A DNA stretch of 64,000 nucleotides from Polynucleobacter sp. AP-Reno-20A-A9 (GTDB lineage: Bacteria > Pseudomonadota > Gammaproteobacteria > Burkholderiales > Burkholderiaceae). Numbering within the stretch: position 1 is the first letter of the stretch; every line of letters starts with the position of its first letter. The notes beneath the pieces were generated by a model. That model had not been told where the DNA came from and searched no databases. It saw only the letters and a program-made list of their open reading frames with translations. Positions 25,882-32,670 of this stretch are shown piece after piece. The DNA is taken from the NCBI RefSeq assembly GCF_018882085.1, contig NZ_JACVPB010000009.1, forward strand, positions 1-64,000. The letters run 5' to 3'. Both the position numbers and the translations under genes were made by a program.

Positions 25882-26844
25882 ATGACTGCAAATTTAGTTG
25901 CCAACCCAACACTCAGCATTGTTATTCCCGTTTACAACGAGGAGGACGGATTAAAGGCCCTATTTGATCGCCTTTATCCGGCATTGGATGCCCTGGCTGC
26001 TAAACGAAAGATCGCCTACGAGATCGTATTCGTTAACGACGGCAGTAAAGATCGTTCCGCCGGCATCCTTTCCAAGCAAGTGGAATTGCGCCCTGATGTG
26101 ACCCGTGCAGTTTTATTTCATAGCAACTTTGGTCAGCATATGGCCATCATGGCTGGCTTTGAATACGCCAAAGGCGAACACATCATTACTTTGGATGCAG
26201 ACCTACAAAATCCTCCCGAAGAAATTGATGCTTTAACTGAGCAGCTATTAAAAGGTCATGACTACGTTGGCACTATTCGCGCTGATCGTCGAGATAGCTT
26301 CTTCAGAAAATTTGCCTCGCGCGCTATGAATCGTTTGCGTGAAAACATAACGCGCATCACGATGACCGATCAAGGTTGTATGTTGCGTGGCTATAGTCGC
26401 CGCATTGTTGATCTAGTGCGTCAATGCGATGAAAGCAATACTTTTATCCCAGCACTGGCATATACCTTTTCCGCAAACCCAGTAGAAATTACCGTCAAAC
26501 ACGAAGAGCGTTTTGCCGGTGAATCCAAATACAGTTTGTACCAACTCATTCGCCTAAACTTTGACTTGGTTACCGGATTCTCAGTCATGCCGTTGCAGAT
26601 TTTTTCAATACTTGGCATGCTGCTATCCCTTGCTGCTGGCAGCTTGTTTGTCTACCTACTGGTTCGCCGCTTTGTTCTAGGCGCTGAGGTTGAGGGGGTA
26701 TTCACCCTCTTTGCCCTGACCTTCTTCCTGATTGGCGTGATGCTCTTTGGGCTCGGACTTTTGGGTGAATACATTGGCCGCATCTATCAACAGATTCGCA
26801 AGCGCCCACGCTATGTAGTGCAAACTGTTTTAGAGAAAAAATAA
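25882..26844 (+). CDS. arnC: Undecaprenyl-phosphate 4-deoxy-4-formamido-L-arabinose transferase (ArnC-like)
   Basis: 320 residues, a family 2 glycosyltransferase. LSIVIPVYNEEDGL (about 10-23) and LDADLQNPPEE (about 111-121) form the nucleotide-sugar site. Two membrane segments follow at about 234-258 and 270-298, as in E. coli ArnC. It transfers formylated Ara4N to undecaprenyl phosphate at the inner face of the membrane. Its stop codon abuts the start of the formyltransferase gene with no spacer. Confidence 0.93.
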   Translation: MTANLVANPTLSIVIPVYNEEDGLKALFDRLYPALDALAAKRKIAYEIVFVNDGSKDRSAGILSKQVELRPDVTRAVLFHSNFGQHMAIMAGFEYAKGEHIITLDADLQNPPEEIDALTEQLLKGHDYVGTIRADRRDSFFRKFASRAMNRLRENITRITMTDQGCMLRGYSRRIVDLVRQCDESNTFIPALAYTFSANPVEITVKHEERFAGESKYSLYQLIRLNFDLVTGFSVMPLQIFSILGMLLSLAAGSLFVYLLVRRFVLGAEVEGVFTLFALTFFLIGVMLFGLGLLGEYIGRIYQQIRKRPRYVVQTVLEKK

Positions 26845-27714
26845 TTGCACGCAGTCGTCTTTGCTTATCACGATGTTGGCGTCAACTGCCTCAGTGCACT
26901 TCTCAATGCGGGCATACAAGTTGATCTAGTAGTAACTCATCAAGACGACCCCAATGAAAATGTCTGGTTTGGGAGCGTTGAAAAGCTCTGCCAAGAAAAG
27001 AAAATTTCTTACATCACGCCCAGCGCTAATGAGTTAGACGCATTGCTTCCAAAGTTCCAAGCGATAGCCCCAGATTACATTTTTTCTTTCTACTATCGCC
27101 ACATGATTCCAGAGCAGATTTTGGCGTGCGCCAAAATTGCCGCACTCAATATGCATGGCTCACTACTTCCAAAGTACCGTGGACGTGCTCCAGTGAATTG
27201 GGCCATTCTGCATGGTGAAACAGAGACTGGTGCAACTTTGCACGTCATGGAAGCAAAACCAGATGCCGGGGATATTGTTGGGCAAGTAGCCGTCAGCATC
27301 GACCCAGATGAGACTGCTACCGATGTATTTAGCAAGGTAAGTCAGGCTGCGGTGAGCGTAATTGATCAGGCCTTACCAAGTCTTTTAAAAGGAATTGTTC
27401 CCCGGAGGGCGAATGAGCTCCAAAAAGGTAGTTATTTTGGCGGCAGAAAGCCTGCGGATGGTCAAATTCACTGGAATCAGACTGCCAAACAGGTCCACGA
27501 CCTAGTTAGGGCTGTTGCACCCCCTTATCCAGGCGCTTTTACTGCCTATGAGGGCAAGACTATGATTCTGGCTCGCACCAGCCTTAAAGGGCCATTTCCG
27601 AGCAAGCTCAATCTTGGGGTTTGCGGCATCCAAGTGGTTGATAATCGGGTATTCGGCATTTGTGGCGACCATCAAGTAGTTGAAGTATTGGAATGGTTTC
27701 CAGCAAGCAAATAA
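26845..27714 (+). CDS. arnA: UDP-Ara4N formyltransferase (ArnA N-terminal half as separate gene)
   Basis: 289 residues of the formyltransferase fold. LNMHGSLLPKYRGRAPVNW (about 99-117) holds the catalytic N and H, and PDAGDIVGQ (about 137-145) the D of the N-H-D triad. A C-terminal FMT-like subdomain (about 205-289) binds substrate. It uses 10-formyltetrahydrofolate to formylate UDP-Ara4N. In E. coli this domain is fused to the decarboxylase; here it stands alone. The start is TTG immediately after the arnC stop, so translation is probably coupled. Confidence 0.9.
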   Translation: MHAVVFAYHDVGVNCLSALLNAGIQVDLVVTHQDDPNENVWFGSVEKLCQEKKISYITPSANELDALLPKFQAIAPDYIFSFYYRHMIPEQILACAKIAALNMHGSLLPKYRGRAPVNWAILHGETETGATLHVMEAKPDAGDIVGQVAVSIDPDETATDVFSKVSQAAVSVIDQALPSLLKGIVPRRANELQKGSYFGGRKPADGQIHWNQTAKQVHDLVRAVAPPYPGAFTAYEGKTMILARTSLKGPFPSKLNLGVCGIQVVDNRVFGICGDHQVVEVLEWFPASK

Positions 27715-27739
27715 ATTAGATTAAAACGAGGCAGTAGAG

Positions 27740-28786
27740 ATGAAAAAAGTACTCATTCTTGGTGTTAACGGCTTTATTGGTCACCACCTTTCCAAGCGCA
27801 TTCTCGAGACAACCGATTGGGATGTCTACGGCATGGATATGCAAAACGATCGTCTTGGTGACTTAGTTAATCATCCGCGCATGCACTTCTTTGAAGGTGA
27901 CATCACGATCAATAAAGAGTGGGTCGAATATCACATTCGCAAATGCGATGTTATCTTGCCTTTAGTGGCCATTGCAACGCCGGCAACCTATGTTCAGCAG
28001 CCACTCAAAGTTTTTGAGCTCGATTTCGAAGCCAATCTTCCAATCGTGCGCTCTGCCGTCAAATACAAAAAGCATTTGGTATTCCCATCGACTTCTGAAG
28101 TGTATGGAATGTGTGAGGATGGTGAATTCGATCCTGCTAAATCCAATATGGTTTATGGACCAATCAATAAGCCACGCTGGATCTACGCTTGCTCCAAACA
28201 GTTGATGGACCGCGTCATTTGGGGCTACGGCATGGAAGGCTTGCGCTTTACACTCTTCCGCCCATTTAACTGGATTGGTCCTGGTCTAGATAGCATCTAC
28301 ACACCAAAAGAAGGCTCATCCCGCGTTGTGACTCAGTTCTTAGGTCATATCGTTCGCGGCGAATCTATCAACGTTGTTGACGGTGGCGCCCAGAAACGCG
28401 CCTTTACTTATATTGACGATGGCATCGATGCTTTAATGCGCATCATCGATAACAAAGATGGTGTTGCCAACGGCAAGATCTACAACATCGGTAACCCAAA
28501 GAATAATCACTCTATTCGCGAACTTGCCAATCAGATGTTGGAAATCGCTCGCAGTATTTCTGAGTATGCAAAGAATGCTAATGAAGTGAAGATTGTCGAA
28601 ACCACTTCTGGCGCTTACTATGGTGAAGGCTATCAAGACGTTCAAAATCGCGTTCCTGCAATTGATAACACGATGAGCGAATTGGGTTGGAAGCCAACCA
28701 CTACGATGTCCGATGCGCTCAAGAATATTTTTGAAGCATATCGTGAAGACGTAGAAAAAGCACGTCACCTCGTTGACAAAGAATAA
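27740..28786 (+). CDS. arnA: UDP-glucuronate oxidative decarboxylase (ArnA C-terminal half as separate gene)
   Basis: 348 residues, an extended short-chain dehydrogenase. The NAD loop GVNGFIGHHL is at residues 8-17. The catalytic residues are in FPSTSEVYGM and YACSKQLMDR (Y-x-x-x-K, about 152-156). FRPFNWIGPGLD and RVVTQF match E. coli ArnA residues 315-660. It converts UDP-glucuronate to UDP-4-keto-pentose. A clear ribosome site (CGAGGCAG) precedes ATG. Gene order formyltransferase then decarboxylase mirrors the domain order in fused ArnA. Confidence 0.93.
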   Translation: MKKVLILGVNGFIGHHLSKRILETTDWDVYGMDMQNDRLGDLVNHPRMHFFEGDITINKEWVEYHIRKCDVILPLVAIATPATYVQQPLKVFELDFEANLPIVRSAVKYKKHLVFPSTSEVYGMCEDGEFDPAKSNMVYGPINKPRWIYACSKQLMDRVIWGYGMEGLRFTLFRPFNWIGPGLDSIYTPKEGSSRVVTQFLGHIVRGESINVVDGGAQKRAFTYIDDGIDALMRIIDNKDGVANGKIYNIGNPKNNHSIRELANQMLEIARSISEYAKNANEVKIVETTSGAYYGEGYQDVQNRVPAIDNTMSELGWKPTTTMSDALKNIFEAYREDVEKARHLVDKE

Positions 28787-28808
28787 GCGAAGGTAAATTC
28801 AAAGGTAC

Positions 28809-29726
28809 ATGGCTAAGATTGCTCTCAAGGTTGATGTTGATACCTTACGCGGGACTAAAGAAGGCGTACCCAATCTAGCTCGCACTTTGGAGCGTTTTGG
28901 CCTTAAAGCCACTTTCTTATTTAGCCTTGGTCCTGACCATACCGGCTGGGCCTTAAAGCGTGTCTTCCGTCCTGGCTTTCTGAAAAAAGTTAGCCGCACC
29001 TCTGTTGTAGAGCACTATGGAATTAAGACCTTGCTATATGGCGTTCTTATTCCTGGACCGGATATTGGTAAAAAAGCTGCCGCAGAAATGCGCGCCATTG
29101 ATAAAGCAGGTCATGAGACAGGCATTCATACTTGGGATCACGTTGCCTGGCAAGATGCAGTGCGCAATCAAGATGCCTCATGGACTAAAGCCATGATGCA
29201 AAAAAGTTGGGATCGATTTTTAGAAATCTTTGGTCATGCGCCAGCAACTTATGGCGCCGCTGGTTGGCAAATGAACGAAGCAGCCTTTGAGCAACTCGAT
29301 CAATGGGGGATTGCTTATTCTTCTGATGGCAGAGCTGAGCCCAATCTCATGCCCTATCGTCTTGCACTACCATCAGGCAAAGCCAAGCATGTTCAGTACC
29401 CAACTACACTTCCCACTTTTGATGAACTTATTGGTATTGATGGGGCAGATGAATTTGGTGCAGTCAAAAAGTTACTAGAGATCACCCAAAGCAATCCAAA
29501 CGACCAAGTCTTCACGCTGCACGCTGAATTGGAAGGTCAAAAGCTATTGCCCGCGTTTGAGCAACTACTAGTGGGATGGCTCAATCAAGGCCATGACCTA
29601 GTTACCATGGGAGAGCTTCACAAATCCTGGGAAGCCACCAAGCAACTCGATAAAATAGCCGTATTACCACTGACCTGGGGCGAAATACCCAATAGAAGTG
29701 GCGACTTAATCATTCAAAATAACTAG
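28809..29726 (+). CDS. arnD: 4-deoxy-4-formamido-L-arabinose-phosphoundecaprenol deformylase (ArnD-like)
   Basis: 305 residues, NodB-like polysaccharide deacetylase. ALKVDVDTLRG (about 5-15) carries the metal-binding DVD, and GIHTWDHVAWQD (about 107-118) the metal histidines (H109 and H113 region). LHAELEG near residue 240 matches the late catalytic histidine. It removes the formyl group from the lipid-linked sugar before flipping. Last gene of the cluster; arnE and arnF flippase genes are not seen next to it. Confidence 0.92.
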   Translation: MAKIALKVDVDTLRGTKEGVPNLARTLERFGLKATFLFSLGPDHTGWALKRVFRPGFLKKVSRTSVVEHYGIKTLLYGVLIPGPDIGKKAAAEMRAIDKAGHETGIHTWDHVAWQDAVRNQDASWTKAMMQKSWDRFLEIFGHAPATYGAAGWQMNEAAFEQLDQWGIAYSSDGRAEPNLMPYRLALPSGKAKHVQYPTTLPTFDELIGIDGADEFGAVKKLLEITQSNPNDQVFTLHAELEGQKLLPAFEQLLVGWLNQGHDLVTMGELHKSWEATKQLDKIAVLPLTWGEIPNRSGDLIIQNN

Positions 29727-29758
29727 GTCTCAGAGATAACAACCAACGAAGGATCATC

Positions 29759-30226
29759 ATGACAGTAGCCATCGGTCAACCTATGCCACAGTTCGCAATT
29801 CCAGCAACCTCTGGATTGACATTTTCACCTGCGTCTGCAAAAGGGAAAAAATTGGTTCTTTATTTTTACCCAAAAGATATGACTCCGGGATGCACGGCTG
29901 AGTCAGGCGAGTTCAGAGATAACATTGAAGCATTCACTAAAGCCAATACTCTGGTGGTAGGTGTATCCCGAGATAGCCTCAAGTCACATGACAATTTCCG
30001 GAGCAAACTAGAGCTGCCTTTTGAACTGGTTGCTGACACAGAGGAAACCCTTTGTCAGATCTTTGGCGTCATGAAGATGAAGAACATGTATGGCAAGCAA
30101 GTACGTGGTGTCGAGCGTAGCACCTTCTTGTTTGACTCCTCCGGCAATCTGGCAAAAGAATGGCGTGGCCTGAAAGTTCCGGGTCATGTGACAGAGGTAT
30201 TACAAGCTGCTCAAGCCACTAAATAA
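29759..30226 (+). CDS. bcp: Peroxiredoxin, Bcp/PrxQ type
   Basis: 155 residues, usual for PrxQ. PKDMTPGCTAESGEFRDN (about 38-55) contains the peroxidatic cysteine C45. The position of the usual resolving cysteine five residues later (C50 in E. coli Bcp) is glycine here. The only other cysteine is C99 (ETLCQIFG), which could resolve the sulfenic acid, otherwise the protein works as a one-cysteine enzyme. It reduces hydrogen peroxide and organic peroxides at the expense of thioredoxin. A ribosome site (GAAGGATC) precedes the ATG. Confidence 0.95.
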   Translation: MTVAIGQPMPQFAIPATSGLTFSPASAKGKKLVLYFYPKDMTPGCTAESGEFRDNIEAFTKANTLVVGVSRDSLKSHDNFRSKLELPFELVADTEETLCQIFGVMKMKNMYGKQVRGVERSTFLFDSSGNLAKEWRGLKVPGHVTEVLQAAQATK

Positions 30227-30253
30227 TTTTTACAATAATTTGATCTAAGGTGC

Positions 30254-30281
30254 TTGCAAACCCCAAAATTTGGGGTAAAGT
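30254..30281 (+). promoter_or_regulatory. Candidate promoter of phoH with operator-like palindrome
   Basis: TTGCAA (30254-30259), a 16-base spacer and TAAAGT (30276-30281). The spacer is almost filled by a perfect palindrome ACCCCAAAATTTGGGGT (30260-30276, 8+1+8). A regulator bound there would block the polymerase. This would start transcription near 30288, about 170 bases before the phoH ATG. Confidence 0.5.
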
Positions 30282-30287
30282 GATTCA

Positions 30288-30448
30288 TATGCACCGTAAA
30301 CGACGGGAAAGTCTGACAATCCGTTTGAATCAGAAACCTGAATATCTCAGATCAGGCGCGGGGAGTAACCCCCTTCGTTTTTCAAGTACTGCTGCAACTA
30401 GTTTCGTAATAAACCGTCAACGCACTCCGCTTGGCGGTTTTTTCTTTT
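30288..30448 (+). ncRNA. Structured leader RNA of phoH (attenuator or riboswitch candidate)
   Basis: About 160 bases between the candidate promoter and phoH. It contains possible stems CCTGA/TCAGG (30338-30357 area) and GGGG-AGTAA-CCCC (30360-30372). It ends in an intrinsic terminator 11 bases before the phoH ATG. A 53-codon ATG frame (30289-30450) spans it but has no ribosome site and no coding character. GGGGAGTA and a later GTCAACGCACT recall parts of the yybP-ykoY manganese motif, but the match is too weak to assign a class. Confidence 0.5.
30411..30448 (+). terminator. Intrinsic terminator immediately before phoH
   Basis: Stem AAACCGTC/GGCGGTTT (30411-30418 with 30433-30440, one G-U pair), 14-base loop, then TTTTTTCTTTT. 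The phoH ribosome site AGGAGAG begins at the next base (30449). This spacing is typical of transcription attenuation in a 5' leader. Confidence 0.75.
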
Positions 30449-30458
30449 AGGAGAGTCC

Positions 30459-32129
30459 ATGCCACTGCCCCCAATCCCCACTCAAATTGCTGATCAAGTG
30501 AAACTCAGTCGCAAAGATACCCCCGACTTAAAGAAACGTCCTGCTCAAGCAAAACCAGTGGTAGTGGAAGCTGTTGATTGGACTAATGATGCGGAAGAAG
30601 ATTTATCTGCAGCAGAAGTAGCTCTCGAAAAAATTAAAGCGGATCATCGCCCTGTTCATAATCAGCACAATGAACGCAATGAGAACAAGGCAGCCGCGCC
30701 AGCAAAACCAAAACGGATTATTCGCACTGGACCCCCTAGTTTGTTTGTGCTCGATACCAACGTATTAATGCATGATCCAAGCTCTTTGTTCCGCTTCTCC
30801 GAACACGATCTATACCTGCCGATGACCACTCTTGAAGAGCTGGACAATCACAAAAAAGGCATGACCGAGGTAGCTCGCAACGCTCGCACTGTCAGCAGAT
30901 CCCTGGACCAGCTCATTGCTGGTACTAGCGGCACTCTTGACGAAGGCATTCCCCTAAATAAGCTAGGCAACCAAGATGTGACTGGCCGCCTTTTCTTCCA
31001 AACCAAATTCTCCACTCAAGCATTGCCTGAAGGCTTACCCGAAGGTAAGGGTGACAACATGATTTTGGCGGTAGTCAGTGAGCTACAAAAAACTCGTAAG
31101 GGTCAAGAAGTGGTGTTGGTATCGAAAGATATCAATATGCGGATCAAGGCGCGTGCACTTGGCTTACCGGCGGAAGATTATTTCAACGACCAGGTTTTAG
31201 AAGATCGTGATCTGATGTACGCCGGCGTGATGTCATTGCCAGCAGATTTTTGGCCCAAGCATGGCAAGGATATGGAAAGCTGGGCTGATTCTAAATCCGG
31301 TACGATGTTCTATCGAGTGACCGGACCATCCGTGCAAAGCATGTTGGTCAATCAGTTTGTCTATCAAGAAAATCCAGATGGCTCTACACCCTTCTACGCA
31401 CAGGTTAGAGAAATTAATGGCAAAACTGCTCTCTTACAAACACTCAGAGACTTCTCTCATCAAAAGAACAATGTTTGGAGTGTGACTGCGCGTAACCGCG
31501 AGCAGAACTTTGCTATGAATCTGCTCATGAACCCAGATGTTGATTTTGTGACCCTATTGGGACAAGCTGGTACCGGCAAAACTTTGCTGGCATTGGCCGC
31601 CGGTCTTGAACAGGTTCTAGACAGTAAGCGGTATAACGAAATCATCATTACTCGCGCCACGGTACCAGTTGGCGAAGACATTGGCTTCCTGCCAGGCACC
31701 GAAGAAGAAAAAATGCAGCCTTGGATGGGTGCATTTGACGATAACCTTGAAGTGCTACAGCGCAATGAAGATGGTGGCGCTGGTGAATGGGGTCGAGCCG
31801 CCACTCAAGAGTTGATTCGCTCACGCATTAAAGTCAAGAGCATGAACTTTATGCGCGGCAGAACTTTTGTGAGCAAATTTGTGATCATCGATGAGGCGCA
31901 AAACCTCACCCCTAAACAAATGAAAACTTTGGTGACCCGTGCAGGTCCTGGAACCAAAATTATTTGCTTAGGTAATATCGCCCAGATTGATACACCTTAC
32001 TTAACAGAAGGTTCTTCTGGATTGACTTATGTGGTCGATCGCTTCAAAGGCTGGCGTCACGGTGGTCACGTGACATTGGCTCGCGGTGAGCGTTCACGTC
32101 TTGCGGATCATGCTGCTGACGCACTCTAA
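30459..32129 (+). CDS. PIN domain and PhoH-like ATPase (YlaK-type)
   Basis: 556 residues. The first 85 or so are polar and lysine/alanine-rich. A PIN nuclease domain follows (about 90-240; VLDTNVLMHDPSSLF holds the first acidic metal ligand, and KDINMRIKARALG the end of the domain). The PhoH P-loop ATPase domain fills the last 240 residues (Walker A GQAGTGKTLLALAAG at about 368-382, Walker B FVIIDEAQNLTPKQMK at about 470-485). PIN-PhoH proteins are thought to unwind and cut RNA. The ATG is preceded by AGGAGAG. Transcription is probably gated by the leader terminator just upstream. Confidence 0.93.
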   Translation: MPLPPIPTQIADQVKLSRKDTPDLKKRPAQAKPVVVEAVDWTNDAEEDLSAAEVALEKIKADHRPVHNQHNERNENKAAAPAKPKRIIRTGPPSLFVLDTNVLMHDPSSLFRFSEHDLYLPMTTLEELDNHKKGMTEVARNARTVSRSLDQLIAGTSGTLDEGIPLNKLGNQDVTGRLFFQTKFSTQALPEGLPEGKGDNMILAVVSELQKTRKGQEVVLVSKDINMRIKARALGLPAEDYFNDQVLEDRDLMYAGVMSLPADFWPKHGKDMESWADSKSGTMFYRVTGPSVQSMLVNQFVYQENPDGSTPFYAQVREINGKTALLQTLRDFSHQKNNVWSVTARNREQNFAMNLLMNPDVDFVTLLGQAGTGKTLLALAAGLEQVLDSKRYNEIIITRATVPVGEDIGFLPGTEEEKMQPWMGAFDDNLEVLQRNEDGGAGEWGRAATQELIRSRIKVKSMNFMRGRTFVSKFVIIDEAQNLTPKQMKTLVTRAGPGTKIICLGNIAQIDTPYLTEGSSGLTYVVDRFKGWRHGGHVTLARGERSRLADHAADAL

Positions 32130-32643
32130 GCAACCCTCCTCATGCCGCACTCTCTTGGGGTGCGGCATTTTTATTTGTAGCTTACTCATCCTAAGCGGAT
32201 GCAGCACATTCAGCGGTAAATCAAACTCTGCAAAAGTTTCTCAATTCAAACAAGATACTAGTGTCGGCACTGAAGATATTTCCATTGCAGCAGTAGGCCT
32301 AGTAGATGTGCCTTATCGCTATGGTGGGAATACCCCAAAGGGTGGCTTTGATTGCAGTGGACTGATTGTGTACGTCTACAACAAAGCGGCTGGAGTTAAG
32401 TTGCCGCGCACTATTGAGCTCATGAGCACCAAAGGCAGAAGCATTGAAGGTCAGCCTCCAGCCCCAGGTGATTTAGTGTTCTTCAACACTACCGGTGAAA
32501 AGTATTCACACGCTGGAATCTATGTTGGGCAAGGGAGATTTGTACATGCCCCCAGTGCCGGAGGAACCGTGCGCCTAGATTACATTACAGCACCCTATTG
32601 GGCGGCGAAGTTTACTGAAGCACGTCGTATGGTGCCCCAGTAA
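32110..32643 (+). CDS. NlpC/P60 family cell-wall endopeptidase, lipoprotein
   Basis: 177 residues from the ATG at 32110. A GTG at 32086 and an internal TTG at 32152 are alternatives. The start has charged residues, a hydrophobic run (CGIFICSLLIL) and lipobox LSGC near residues 28-31, so the enzyme is lipid-anchored. The catalytic cysteine is in GGFDCSGLIVYVYN and the histidine in YSHAGIYVG, with a further H in RFVHAPS. It should cut peptidoglycan stem peptides. The start overlaps the end of phoH by 20 bases in another frame, implying coupling. A terminator-like hairpin lies inside the signal-peptide codons. Confidence 0.88.
   Translation: MLLTHSKQPSSCRTLLGCGIFICSLLILSGCSTFSGKSNSAKVSQFKQDTSVGTEDISIAAVGLVDVPYRYGGNTPKGGFDCSGLIVYVYNKAAGVKLPRTIELMSTKGRSIEGQPPAPGDLVFFNTTGEKYSHAGIYVGQGRFVHAPSAGGTVRLDYITAPYWAAKFTEARRMVPQ
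32142..32176 (+). terminator. Intrinsic terminator inside the NlpC/P60 signal-peptide codons
   Basis: Stem ATGCCGCAC/GTGCGGCAT (32142-32150 with 32160-32168), 9-base loop, then TTTTATTT. It sits 13 bases after the phoH stop, as a normal phoH terminator would. It also lies inside the first 22 codons of the lipoprotein gene. Confidence 0.7.
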
Positions 32644-32670
32644 ACACACAAAACTTAAATCAAACTTGCT

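Noticed and set aside
30351-30432. Possible yybP-ykoY manganese riboswitch
   Set aside because: GGGGAGTA and GTCAACGCACT recall the two conserved loops, but GGGG can pair with the adjacent CCCC, and the downstream gene is not a metal transporter. Kept only as a resemblance.
30289-30450. 53-codon ATG frame across the phoH leader
   Set aside because: No ribosome site, ends inside the terminator T-run and has no recognisable protein features. A structured RNA explains the region better.
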